Numbered from the stretch's first letter, positions 9,440 to 19,952 are shown. The stretch is DNA of 42,167 nt from Mesostigma viride (GCA_009746045.1 RPFO01001691.1:1-42167), one strand, 5' to 3'. Numbers and translations are program-made. The notes: generated from the sequence alone by a model not told the origin.

Positions 9440-10002
9440 GTAATGAGGATGTGGAGCAGTTACTTCGCTTGGCTAATGTGGCGGTGGGCTTCGGACCAGC
9501 GGCTGTACATGCTGACACTTCCGGACGGGAGGAGCCTAAGGGGGCGGAAGACAGTCAGGCGGGCGATGAGGATGATGACAAGCCCACGTTGGAAATGAGA
9601 CTTATGGACGGGGAAATGGGGTTCGGAGCACCAGAGGCCTTTTGGTGTGATGGGTGGACTTTAGCCATTATGCAAGCAGGGAACAAGGATACGGCTACGC
9701 CAATGTATGCCAAGCTAGAAGACGTCATGCTTTATGGGCAGGTGTCTGGATACGACACCAAGTGGAGGGACGTCGCATTTAAGTTTTTCGCTGAGGGGGA
9801 GAAGGGAGGGAAGTTGAAGAACAAGTTGTGGTGGATGCCGCTGGACTACGCGATGAAGGTGGTAAAGCTGACGGATGGCAAGAGCTGGAAGGATGTGGAA
9901 GTCTGGGCGCCTGCAAAGGAGATCGATAAGAAGAGGAGGAACTCGAAAACGGAACAGCAGATCGCGGAAGCCAAATTACGGAAGAGGCCCTCGAAAGTGT
10001 GA
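9440..10002 (+). CDS. Exon 10: terminal exon
   Basis: The acceptor TTTGCTCGCAG joins in phase 1 to exon 9, giving a GNEDVEQLL junction. The product includes MRLMDGEMGFGAPEAFWCDG and KLKNKLWWMPLDYAMKVV, then a basic end EAKLRKRPSKV and a TGA at 10000-10002. Its family is unknown. Confidence 0.55.
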
Positions 10003-10339
10003 GGGAAAGTTAGCACTTGGACATGCGCTGGCAATGCTCGTCCTATGGTTAATACAAAGGTTAGGATGATGTCGAGTCTCTCCACGTAAAATTTACATGA
10101 ATTACTAACTTTCAAGCCTCTCGATGTGGAATGTACGCTCAAATTGACATGAATTAAGCATTATGACACCAAATTAGCTCGAAAATACGCGATCGGACGC
10201 CAAATTCGCGCGAAAAAAAGATATCGGACGATTGAAACTAGCGTTTTTTTCTTGCAAAATGCGCCAAAAATGACCCCATTCCGCGTGGGACCACCCGGCA
10301 CTGGATGACCCGGGGTACGAACACCCCTCGTCGGTACAG
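10003..10339. other. Intergenic segment before the + strand retroelement
   Basis: No coding or RNA gene seen. Two diverged half-copies carry a TACATGAATTA-type motif (10090-10150), and two copies of an ATCGGACG motif lie in the stretch 10185-10230. There is no recognisable 5' LTR for the downstream element; the TGTTACGTCC end expected from the 3' LTR is absent. Confidence 0.5.
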
Positions 10340-11404
10340 GTGCGCCGGACACACGGCACACCGGACAGATCCGGATCTCTCCCGCGGTCGCAGCCTCCAG
10401 CATTCGGCTCCATCTCCTACAGAGAGGTCGGTGGGCCTAAGCTTAACACGGTAAAGGCCCCACCGATGCCTACCTTCAAGAATGTACCCAAGCTGCACGC
10501 GGATATGAAACCGCGAGAGGTCGACGAATGGGGACGCATGTGGCAACAGCAGTATACCGTTTGGTGCAATCACAACAGCTGGGAACTGGCCACCTGTGAT
10601 TTGATCCCACATGTGGTCAACACCTGCATGGACCCTTCGGTGGTGAGCATCCTGAACTGTGAGAGCATCGCATCCCAGTCATACCCGCAAACCGTGGAGG
10701 AGCTGATGGACCGGGTGCGCCGCAAGCTGATACCCCCAGACGCGGAGCTCCACGAGCGGATCGCTTTCGGCAAGCTGCGCCAGGGGACCACCCCATATCG
10801 CGAGTTTCTGTCTAAGTTCGAGTCCAGCGCCGCCTACCTGGCTGACATGACCTGGTATGAGTACAAGAGCAGGTTCATCGAGGCACTCTGTCCGGAGCTG
10901 CAGGACGAGGTATTCAAGCACTACGCTGATGTCCCTTGGGAAGAGTGGGACATCTTGAATATCCAGAGGTATCTTCTGCAGGTGGCCGACGTCGTGGCTC
11001 GCGGGCGCGCACCATCGGTGCGTCGTTTCTTCCGATCAGGTCCCCCGCACGACGGCGAGGGGAACGAGGACTCCCCCGATGACATGGAGGACGGGAACGC
11101 TGACCATGGCCTCAACGCCATCGACGCGAGTAAAGCCCGTTGCTTCATGTGCTTTGAGGTGGGTCACCTCAGGCGCGACTGCCCCAAACTCCGTAGCAGA
11201 CACGCTGGACGTGGCACGGGGGAGACCGGGTCCAGATTTTCAGGCCCGGCGTTCGGCAGTCGCCCGGACTCCTCCGGCCCAAGGGACAAGCCCCGCAACG
11301 CGGACGAGCGGGCGCCAGCAGGCCCGGCAGTTCACGACTCAGCACCAGCAGCCGCGGCTGCCAGCGATGAGTTCTACCAAGGGCGTGCTGCGCGCGGTCA
11401 ATGA
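10340..11404 (+). CDS. gag: Gag polyprotein of Ty3/gypsy-like retroelement
   Basis: This 354-codon ORF encodes a retrotransposon capsid-type protein. A region with HNSWELATCDLIPHVV, NCESIASQSYPQTVEELMD and FGKLRQGTTPYREFLSKFE matches the retrotransposon Gag pattern. A CCHC zinc knuckle (CFMCFEVGHLRRDC, 11141-11182) for RNA binding is followed by a basic, Gly/Pro-rich tail. The same motif order occurs in the - strand gag at 17721-19468, so the two elements are diverged relatives. The role would be packaging element RNA into cytoplasmic particles. It continues out of frame for about 70 bp past the stop, then reaches an AT-rich insertion. Confidence 0.85.
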   Translation: MRRTHGTPDRSGSLPRSQPPAFGSISYREVGGPKLNTVKAPPMPTFKNVPKLHADMKPREVDEWGRMWQQQYTVWCNHNSWELATCDLIPHVVNTCMDPSVVSILNCESIASQSYPQTVEELMDRVRRKLIPPDAELHERIAFGKLRQGTTPYREFLSKFESSAAYLADMTWYEYKSRFIEALCPELQDEVFKHYADVPWEEWDILNIQRYLLQVADVVARGRAPSVRRFFRSGPPHDGEGNEDSPDDMEDGNADHGLNAIDASKARCFMCFEVGHLRRDCPKLRSRHAGRGTGETGSRFSGPAFGSRPDSSGPRDKPRNADERAPAGPAVHDSAPAAAAASDEFYQGRAARGQ

Positions 11405-11975
11405 GATCGAGGCTCATCGACTAGCCTCCGGACAGCGTGCGACCTTTGAGTCACCAGCAGTGGCCGGTTACGAGTTTGCCGCTGGGAAGCATACTACAAT
11501 ATATATTATATAAGTATCAAAGAGACAACAAGTATATTTAACTAATAATTATATTTTTATACTATGTTCAGTTCGGTGCGCTTTTCCAGTCCTAGTGGCT
11601 GGCCACCTTAGCCATTCTGAGAATGCCCACCTGTGTAGGGCAAGGGGGGGTTGTCTGTTTTGCCCCACATCTGTACCAAATACCAAGGGTGCATTGGTCC
11701 TGCACAGTAGCAGGTCACCCTGTTATCATGATGTCAGTAGTGCGAAGGGTGCATTGGTCCTGCACCGTAGCAGGTCACCCTGTTATCATGCTATCAGCAG
11801 TAAGGGGGGGTGTTTGGAATCATACACTGACCCCATGCATAAACGCCGTTGGCGGTAATGTGATATTACTATTAGGCGTCTAGCACTAGTGGTTTTATAT
11901 AGGGTACCGTTGGCGGTAATGGGATATTATATATGAGAATGTAATAATATATTCAGACACGGCCAACCAACCGTC
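11405..11975. repeat. Repeat-bearing insertion between gag and protease
   Basis: This stretch is AT-rich at both ends (TATATATTATATAAG near 11500, ATATTATATATGAG near 11925). It contains two copies of AAGGGTGCATTGGTCCTGCA at 11685 and 11745 (60 bp period) and two of GTTGGCGGTAATG near 11848 and 11908. In the related - strand element gag and protease are only about 43 bp apart, so most of this looks inserted. Confidence 0.5.
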
Positions 11976-12322
11976 ATGGATGTCAAGTTTTTGGTCGACA
12001 CAGGCGCTTCCATGTCCTTCATCAACGCGGCACTGGTGCGCCGGCTGGGACTGACGCACAGCCCCCACACCGGACGGCCGTGCATCTGCCCCACTCGGAT
12101 GGTCGCCAACACCAATCGCCCGGTCTGGCAGATATCAAAGGTGTGCTGCAAGGCACCCCGTTCGACCTGGCTGCGACCATCGCACCGCTGGGCGCAGCGG
12201 ACATCATCATTGGGCTCGACTTTGGATGCGCAGGATGTGGACATTCGCGTGCGCCGGCGAGTGGGTTGGTTTCCTGATGGTTCCTTTTGGTGCCCTGACA
12301 GCGAGTATAGGGCACATAGCAT
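11976..12322 (+). pseudogene. Retroviral-type aspartic protease, frameshifted
   Basis: The protease active-site motif DTGAS lies at 11997-12011. It is followed out of frame by an LGAADIIIGLDF motif (about 12185-12225), the expected flap/ILG region, and then by WFPDGSFWCPDSEY in the first frame again. Two compensating shifts, near 12080 and 12240, break the ORF. The motif order mirrors the - strand pol (DSGAAS, ADVLLGLDW, WFPDSSYWVP). No reverse transcriptase follows, so the element is dead. Confidence 0.75.
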
Positions 12323-12617
12323 TACACACGAGCGCCCGGCGGTCCAGCATCCTTCTTGACTCCTTGGCAGTAATTGGACGATCGCGTGGACGCGTCGTCC
12401 CCGGGGGAAGGGGAGGGGTCGCTGAGCGTATGAAACCAGATGGCTACTAATAATACCATATACTTCTCTACTATACCTACCTTTTATATACTAAGTACTT
12501 GTACTGGTCCACTACACTTCTTTATGATACCATACTCTTCTTAATTATATCTAGCTCCTGTATGATCGGCACGGTTCGGCTTTGGATCGAGCCGGCCATC
12601 TATGTACCTGAATCCAC

Positions 12618-12777
12618 CGCAGCCGCGCGTGGATCCGACGACCCTTCTACTGCCATGCCAGGGATCGATGCGCAGCCGCGCGTGGATCCGACGACCCTTC
12701 TACTGCCATGCCAGGGATCGATGCGCAGCCGCGCGTGGATCCGACGACCCTTCTACTGCCATGCCAGGGATCGATGC
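12618..12777. repeat. 53 bp tandem repeat, three copies
   Basis: Nearly identical units begin with CGCAGCCGCGCGTGGATCC at 12618, 12671 and 12724. Confidence 0.9.
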
Positions 12778-14817
12778 GCCAGCATGCGGATATTATATAT
12801 TTTCGATATTCTCTATTTTCTATATAATATATTTTCTCCATGATATATTCTCTATGGGATAATCTGCAGTTGGCGGTGGGCTTGAACGGGTCGTCCCAAA
12901 GAGGACCACGTCAGGCACTCAGCACCGCATGTGCACATGGTCCTAGCCTTTTTGGACATGGGCTCACCGGATGCTTGATGATTCTACTACTAAGGCGTCC
13001 GTACCGAGGCATCTCCGCGTGGGATGCCGGATTCGGCAGCGAGTGCCAGCGACCCCAGACTACGGCCTGACTGCACGTCGCGTCCCGCGTGACCAACGGA
13101 CGCGGAGTCCCATGGCACGCGGCCAAGTATTATTATAGGGAGCCTTCCGACGGGCGGCTATGAGTCACGGCTCCCTGACTTCCTAGCGCGTGAGGGACGT
13201 GCTTGGCTTCTCGTGCAGCTGCACGTGGTTAATTTCACTAGTGCGGCACGGTGCATGGAGACGGCACGGTGCATGGAGGCTGTTGCAACCCCGATGCGAC
13301 TGAGCGATCAGGCAGGGCGGAGCCTGTACTGAATCGTGGTCGGCCGGCAAACAGATGTACAGCACCTTGTTGAATTGTCGGTAGCCAACCAATTGGCTAC
13401 CCCGGCATGGAGTCGACGCCTAGCTGGGTCAGGGCATTCCTGGGCTCGAGTAACCGTGCATGCGGGGCGCGCCCGCGTCCGCCGCGACCGTCGGGAGTAA
13501 GGGCCCCCGGGGCTGCAAGCATATGCGGGCACGGTGCAGTTGCATGGCGACAGCACGTACTGCCGGCAGTAGTGGTGGATGACCCAGCCGGTCGTGGTTG
13601 CACTGGTGGCGCTGGTGCCGGTCGTGGTTGCATCAGAAGCAGGTGGCGGTGTCCGGTCATTGTCTCACCGCCTCAACAGTGCGCGGGCATGGTGCCGATG
13701 CCACATGATGTGGCGCTGTCGCCCCGCAGACTGCCGGTGTCCGAGTAACAACCGGTATCACTGCATAGGGCCGGTACATCCGCTCTGAGCGGACCCGGCG
13801 CTGACGCGCGCTGAGCCATGGCAGAGCACTGAGGTACGGGACGTGCGGGATCTGGCCGTCGAGGGCGAGTCACGGGGACTGTAGTAACGCCGCGACCCGA
13901 GACTGAGAGGCAGGCAGGACCGAGCTGCCGGAGTCTGAGCACCTATAGTCACTGCCCGCGACCCTGTGCATGGCTACCATCGCGCAGTGTTCGCGTCCCT
14001 CCTGTGGGCTGAGCCCGGTAGGGAGTTGTTCCTTGCACCACTGGTGGAGGCCGATCGAGCGTGATTTGCAAGTGGCTCGTGTCCGCGCGCCTACGAGGTT
14101 GCATGGATGAGGGACTCAGAGCAGGGCGTTCCATGTGCATGGCGGGCGGGCTGTGTGGGCTTCAAAACGTACTCTACCCCATGGCCATGCACTGGTACAG
14201 GGGTGGTGAGAGGCCTTCAAGCTTCGAGTGGGGGATGTGGCAATGCGCGGTGGGGACTCCATACATAGGGGCGTGTTTCTGTTGCGGGAATCGGGATCCT
14301 GGGCAAGACAGATAAGCGGGGTGGACAGGCGGATCGGTCGTGCGCAGGTTTGACCCCGGCCCACGATCGCTGTATGTGCTTGAGCACCTGTGCGCTGGGC
14401 GCGATCGAGCCCGAGGAGCTCTTGTTTGGGACTGCGGGGTTGCTTGGGCCCTACTCCATGAGCAGCACGGTGTCTCGCAGGGGCGACGTTACTGATACGG
14501 CAGTTCCTGCAAGGCGTGTCACTCCCCGACCTGCCCATTGCATTGTATAAGTGCGGGCATTGCGGGCGCTATGCAGTCCACGTCGGCGGCCTTGAGCATC
14601 ACATGTTTATGGGCCTGCGCAAACATCAACCGTGCTCTTGCTGTGCAAGTGTCACGGAGGGTGTGACTGCGAGCTGAGGAGTTTTCCCCCGCTTGCGGTG
14701 GAGTTCAGGCACATTGGCAGTAAGGAATGCGGGGACCGGCGACTGCTCCGGTCGGTCTATGCACGTCGGCCGGAGTGGTGTTGTGCCTAAACTACTGCAG
14801 CTTCGTGTAGGAGTTGG

Positions 14818-15025
14818 CAGGGCGCACTCCAGTGGACACGCTGGGGCCCTGCTAGTTTTGGGCCATATTATCCAAGTTTCCGGTGTTGATCGACTTTGAC
14901 TGTTTCCTGTGCTGGATAGAGACGGCGGGGCGCACTCTAGTGGACACACTAGGGCCTTGCGGGCACCTGCATGCGTTCGCAGGTGCAGGGGAGGCGCACT
15001 CTAGCGGCCACGCTAGGGCTTCCCC
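14818..15025. repeat. Diverged repeat, three copies
   Basis: GGCGCACTCYAGTGGACAC followed by GCTRGGGCC-like sequence recurs near 14819, 14928 and 14992 with several substitutions. Confidence 0.6.
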
Positions 15026-15832
15026 CCTCTATACAGCCAATCCAGCGGCGGCCAGGGACGGCCACGTTGCATGGTCGGTTGGCTCACGGCGCGCCTGTAT
15101 TTGAGAGGACGCGTACAGCTGTCGGTAGTGAGGCGATGGATCAGATTCTCCTGGTGCACGCCCTCGCTTCTGAGCATGGAGCCTGCACTGCATGCTGTGC
15201 CTCACAGTCGTCGACGCTAGTAGTACTTCTTAATCGTCATGTGATTACGCGCATCAGTCGCGCTGTAAGGCTGGGTTTCGGCTGGACGGGATACAGGACT
15301 GGCCACCTCGTCGGCCTGATCATCAAGTTGTATGCATGAAAAATATTCCCTCCTGCTGACAGTCTCGGCGATTGGCTATATAAAGAGTTGCCCTTGCGTG
15401 GCAAGTCTGGGGGGACCTGGTTTCACTGGCCCGTTGGTGCACAAGGGCTGGGACATAGTACCCCTATGGTCAACATTTCATCAAGTTTGAGGCTGCTCAG
15501 GACCTCAGGACTGGTTGCGCGGGATTACATGGACTGTGCATTATTATGTGGATGGGATAGGGCACGCGGTGGCGCCCCCTAAGATGGTTCCAGTGGATCG
15601 GCGCGCCAACAACGGCGGTCGCTGAGATGGTTGTGAGAGTTTTATGACGGATAGTGGAATTATCTTGTCATCATGTTTCATGCTACTACGTCAGGGTTGG
15701 TCCTGTGTATCAACCGCTAGAGGAATTGGTATTACTAACCTGCGGGTGAACCGGGGTTGGGACATAGTACTCTTATAGTAGCTTACTTGTTTCCTTTCTA
15801 TCTCTTGTACGGTAGGGACTACCGACCCCCGT

Positions 15833-15845
15833 GGGGGGGGAGGAG
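15833..15845 (+). promoter_or_regulatory. Polypurine tract of + strand retroelement
   Basis: GGGGGGGGAGGAG directly precedes the TG of the LTR. That is the expected position of the primer for plus-strand DNA synthesis and identifies the following LTR as the 3' copy. Confidence 0.7.
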
Positions 15846-16513
15846 TGTTACGTCCCGGCCCTTTTGGACGGACGTAACAATGGAATAAATTATGTAGTTT
15901 GACTTGTTGTCATAGTCCGTAGGACTTTGGGACTCATTTCGGGACTTAATTTGGGAATTGTCCCTTGGTCAGGACTTTTGTATGGAACTATGACAGTTTG
16001 TGTGATTCGGACCAGTTATTTTGGGCCTAGGTTGTTGTATGCGTGTATCTTCTAGGGGCCGGTGCAGTCGCGCCGCGCTGCGTACTTTATAGCTAGTTGA
16101 GATATTGTACTCATGCGTGGATTCTGTAGGCGAGGGTCGATGTCGACCCGAGGATCTTGTGTGGACTGCATGCTTTGGAAGGTCGGCGCCATGTCGGCGC
16201 CCCTTGCCAGCGTAGTGGCAGACCTAGGTGAAATTGGTCCGAGGACGAGAGTCTCGTCCTCTTGGTTTGATGAATGATAAGTGCGAATACGCCTACACAT
16301 TAAACCTGGGGCAACTATCCATTTGTAATTGGTATTGCTAGCCATTATAAGTGTGTATTAATTAGCTTGGCATCAAGTCGCGGTGCCAGATATCTCACGA
16401 CCCCAGTCGTGAAGCGCAATCTGCATTAGGCCACCTTGAATCTTCCTAATTCCGGCATGGTAGATCTTTCGCTACGTAGCTCAGGCTAGAGGTGTCTGGG
16501 CTGGGACGTAACA
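15846..16513 (+). mobile_element. 3' LTR of + strand Ty3/gypsy-like element
   Basis: This 668 bp segment begins TGTTACGTCCC and ends GGGACGTAACA, a perfect 11 bp inverted terminal repeat with the canonical TG...CA ends. The 5' end also forms its own hairpin, because GGACGTAACA recurs at 15870-15879. An AATAAA lies near 15883. The right end abuts the - strand reverse transcriptase at 16514. Confidence 0.75.
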
Positions 16514-17677
16514 AAGGGGTAGCAAAGGCGGTTTTGTGGCAATCCTCAGGAGCTATACGTAGTTGCCAAAAACCATCCGCACAATCTAGTACTGTGAAAC
16601 AGGTAGAACCTTTATAACCTTATTAAATATATCATCAATACGAGGTAGAGGGTATTTAGACTTCACAGTAATATCGTTTAACTTCCTATAATCAGTAACT
16701 AGGCGAAACTTGCCATTTGGTTTAGGAACTAACAGGACACCAGCGGAGTAGGGGGAGTTACTAGGCTCTATCAATCCTGCTTCTAATAGTGATACTAAAA
16801 TCTGTTTTAGTTCCTTTAATTCTGTAGGGCCCATTCTATACATCGGAGAGTGCGTAGGAACTGCACCGTCCTTGATAACTACACGGTGTAAAACAGAACG
16901 AGGAGGAGGATAAGAAGGAGTCTTTTCTTCAAATACTTTTGAGGAATCTATCACAGCCATGTATCTTACTATTTCATTTTCAGTAAATCCTACTCCTATT
17001 GTATCCACTGTATTTACATCTATATCCACACTATTATTAGTGATAGGTATCTCTTGTACTTCTAACTGAAGGAACATACATAATAGGTATCCATTTTGCT
17101 TTAATTCAGAACGTAATTCGTCATTTGACATTAATACTTCAGGTATAGGTCTAACAGGAGGATCAACAGGTGTAGGAGGAGTAATATCTACCAAGGATAA
17201 ATTTTCTAATCTATAATGACGTTCTGGTACCCAGTAAGAGCTATCTGGAAACCAAATGACCATAGTATCATAGTTAATAGTAATTTTATTATCCTGGTGC
17301 CAATCTAATCCTAGTAGTACATCAGCTGTAGTGATAGGGCCTATAGTGGCCGTCAGGTTGACCGTACGTCCTTGTATGACCAGGGGAAGGGACACCGTAC
17401 CCGGGGAATGACTGGTGCGACCGTCAGCATAATGGACAGTGACCGTTTTTGTGTGAGGGGTAGGGACTAGTCCTAAACGCCTAACTAGGGCCTCGCTCAC
17501 AAAGGAGCTAGCCGCACCGCTATCCACTAACACAGAGACATTCAAGAGTTCATCAGCATGCAAGAAGGGGTCTACAACAGTATGAGGGACGGTTAAGCCA
17601 CCATTCAAGAACATAAGAGGACGCACACGTAGTGGTAGGGATGATTCAGCTCCTACAGAGGTTATAAAAACAGGCAA
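16514..17677 (-). pseudogene. pol: Pol fragment: aspartic protease plus N-terminal reverse transcriptase
   Basis: The long ORF runs from 17677 to 16586. The protease has DSGAAS near residue 52 and ADVLLGLDW near residue 118. A linker of about 130 residues precedes RT, where PNGKFRLVTDYRKLND and YPLPRIDDIF mark the fingers/palm region. A 1-nt shift near 16625 ends the ORF, but RT motifs (LDCADGFWQLRIAPED) continue in another frame to 16514, exactly where the + strand LTR begins. The YxDD catalytic box, RNase H and integrase are absent, so the element cannot transpose by itself. The + strand LTR therefore appears to lie within this RT gene. Confidence 0.85.
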
Positions 17678-17720
17678 GCAAAAATTATTATCTGGGGTAC
17701 TATCTAAGGACCTGTCCAGG

Positions 17721-19468
17721 TTACCCCCGGCTGACAGGCCTACTGTTCCCCCTCCCCCCCAAATCCATAGGAACTAACCCCGAAGAAGACCCTGGCGGAA
17801 AAGCCACTGCTGGAGGGTCACGAGGGATTGAAGAGGGTGCGGGAGCCTGATTATCATAGGGGAACCCTGGGGATCCTGTCTGCACAGCATTCAGCCTACT
17901 AGGGGTAGCTGAAGGAATGCGTCCTGAAGTGGGACGAATAGGAGCACGCTGAGGGGTACGAGGAGGGCGAGCGTCGGGATGAGGGGGAGCACCCGAAAGG
18001 AACTTGGGGCACTCACGTTTAAGATGACCTACTTCCTTACAATGATAGCAGGTGATATGAGAGACATCCAGAGCTGAAAGGTCAGTCACACAAATATCTA
18101 ATTCTTCTACATAGGAGTTCTCCTCCTCAGGGGTAAGGCTAATATTATTAATACGGGAACGGGTAGGAAGAGAAGGCGTGGAGAAGAAATCTGCTACTCG
18201 TAAAAGATGCTGGCGCACATGCTTGAGGGGCAGGTCAGTAAAACGGTAGGCAGAGAACTGGCGCTTGACTTCACGCAATAAGGGTCTACTGAGGCCCTGA
18301 AGGAAGCGGGCACGTACTTCTGCACCCGACAAATCCCTAATTCGTACCATCTGAGCATCAAACTCTTTCATATATTCTTTGAAGGACTTGGTACCCTGCT
18401 GCAAGGTACCAAAGGATAATCTATCCTGCCAATCTGCATCGGGAGGGACTAAATGGTTCTCTAAACGCTTGAACAATTCTGCTACAGAGTTTGGGTAGGC
18501 ATGAGAGGCAAGAGACTCACACTGGATGAGGTTAGCAAGCTCAGGAGTAATGCAGGTAGTAAGATAATGAGGAACTAGTACAGCATCAGAGAGGCGCCAC
18601 CTATTGTGGTTCTGCCAGGACTCTGTGTTCTGGGTGAGCAACATAATGAAGGTGAAAAACTGTTGAGGGGTAGACTTGACATCCAGCTTAGGAAGGTTGG
18701 CAAAGAGGGGAAGAGCAGGAGGCTTAGGGGGATTAGAAGAATCAGTTTTTCCCATAGGGCCACTATCTTCCACTGCTACATAAGCGGGATAGAAGGAAGG
18801 GATAGGAAAAGTCTTGGGTAGGGGTCTAGAGGGAGCCACCGTTTCAGGATGGTGCCCATAGGAGAAGGGAACAGTATATTGCTCACGAAGAGAGGAGTAG
18901 GCAAAATGATCATAATTCCTATCATCTAGGGGCATGGTACTGAAATCATTATTAACTTCTAAATCAGCCACACGGGTAGGGACCTGGGCAGCCTCATAGG
19001 CCGTCTCAGGGTAGGACCAGGAAGCAGGTGGGTAAAAGGGAACTGCACTAGGGCGCCCAGAAGGGCCGACAGGGGCCGAGGTACGACCCGTGTTAATGGC
19101 AGGCATTGAAGGCACAGGGTGGGAAGGAGGCCTAGAGCATTGTTAGTGTGTGAGGACCTGCTGGAGGGGTGAGCCAAGGTTGCAGAAGGGGCAGGGGCCT
19201 GGTTCACAACAAAAGAAGGTTCATCACTAAATCTGACTTGGGAAATACGTTGTTCATAGGTAGGTGGGGTAATTGAGGGACGACGGCGACCACCAGCAAC
19301 AGGAGAAGGAGGTGAGGTACGCAGAATACCTTGAGGGGTAAGATGGTGTACCGTTTCCAAGGAGTCCCGTCGGTTACCACGAGTATTGTTATTGTTATTG
19401 TTATTAGTATTATTATTATTATTATTATTGGTAGGTATAGGCGACATATCTCCACCCACTGGATCCAT
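17721..19468 (-). pseudogene. gag: Gag polyprotein of - strand Ty3/gypsy-like element (one frameshift)
   Basis: The likely start is at 19468 (MDPVGGDMSPIPT), followed by an (AAT)n-encoded Asn run and a disordered P/S-rich segment. A frame change near 19130 leads into the 464-codon main ORF at 19115-17721. The capsid-like region has NHNRWRLSDAVLVPHYLTTC and FGTLQQGTKSFKEYMKEFD. The CCHC knuckle CYHCKEVGHLKREC is at 18050-18009, followed by a Pro-rich tail. It is similar in order and spacing to the + strand gag at 10340. Pol begins 43 bp downstream. Confidence 0.85.
19381..19431. repeat. (ATT)n microsatellite in gag
   Basis: An imperfect ATT/GTT triplet run on the + strand, read on the - strand as an asparagine tract interrupted by Thr. 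Confidence 0.8.
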
Positions 19469-19559
19469 CTTTAATTACGTAAAGGAATAGGAATCTAGAA
19501 GAAAGCAACAAAGGAAAAAGGAAAAACCTTGAAGGTCTGCAGCAAGAACAAAATTAAAA

Positions 19560-19952
19560 TCAATCCTTTTTAACAACAGTAATGGATAGGGAACCAAACT
19601 CCAAAGTGAGAGGAGTATCTGAAGCAGATGCAGATGCAGCCCGTTTAGGGGGAGAAGAAGGAGGGGTAGCAAAGACTAGAGCTTCTACTGGAGGACGACC
19701 ATGAGGAATAGGGCGTACATGCAGGCCTAAATCTGTTTGGCTATGATCTATAAGGAACTGCTGAGCTTCTTCAAAGGACATAAATTTCTTATACCTAATT
19801 ACGTTGTATACACGATTCTGAACGATCTTCCTAGCGTCGGACCAAGAAAGGAAAATGGAGGACCATTGAGGCGTAATCACTACGTAATATTTAGCTAGAC
19901 TATTATCGCTAGAAGAATGGGAAGGAGCAGTAAAAGATCGCCGTTGGCTCAT
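19560..19952 (-). CDS. Upstream retroelement ORF with RNase H1 N-terminal/viroplasmin-like domain
   Basis: This 130-codon ORF lies between the leader and gag of the - strand element. Residues 21-67 contain KYYVVITPQ, a SWSDARKIVQNRV helix and YKKFMSFEEAQQFL. This is the arrangement (YYAV..., W..C/A..V, YK.F.t.eEA..fl) of the RNase H1 N-terminal hybrid-binding domain, also called the caulimovirus viroplasmin domain. The canonical tryptophan and lysine positions are partly kept. That fold binds RNA/DNA hybrids or dsRNA, which would suit a reverse-transcription accessory factor. No catalytic RNase H domain is attached. The residue-pattern match is by eye, so the function is inferred. Confidence 0.6.
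   Translation of the reverse strand: MSQRRSFTAPSHSSSDNSLAKYYVVITPQWSSIFLSWSDARKIVQNRVYNVIRYKKFMSFEEAQQFLIDHSQTDLGLHVRPIPHGRPPVEALVFATPPSSPPKRAASASASDTPLTLEFGSLSITVVKKD

Larger units (their letters stand above)
1515..10002 (+). pseudogene. Large multi-exon gene of unknown function, frame-disrupted
   Basis: I do not recognise this family. At least ten coding blocks are separated by short introns of 107-255 bp with GT-AG ends. Most junctions preserve phase 0 exactly (exon ends 2702, 3939, 4109, 4309, 4562, 5228, 6582). The conceptual product would be about 2,300 residues: an SR/PKSP-rich N-terminus, an E/K/R/A coiled coil, globular blocks of unknown fold, and a nuclear-looking tail with acidic runs and KKSAK-type basic repeats. 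Disruptions seen directly are compensating shifts near 1640-1655 and 2500-2525 in exon 1, an in-frame TGA at 4740-4742, a 1-nt shift near 6150, and loss of the open frame after about 7840. These could be real decay or assembly/homopolymer errors. The consistent splice phases argue that it was recently a functional gene. ATG at 1515 follows a TTCTGCAG acceptor-like site, so an upstream exon is possible. Confidence 0.6.
12323..15845. other. 3.5 kb with no recognisable coding, inside the + strand element
   Basis: Between the protease and the polypurine tract, pol would be expected, but no RT, RNase H or integrase motif can be read in any frame; only short unrelated ORFs occur. Sub-features are an AT-rich stretch at 12440-12600, a 53 bp tandem repeat at 12618-12777, AT-rich sequence to about 12860, then GC-rich sequence. 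A GGGACATAGTA-type motif related to the LTR end occurs at about 15449 and 15758. It may be heavily decayed pol or unrelated inserted DNA. Confidence 0.5.
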
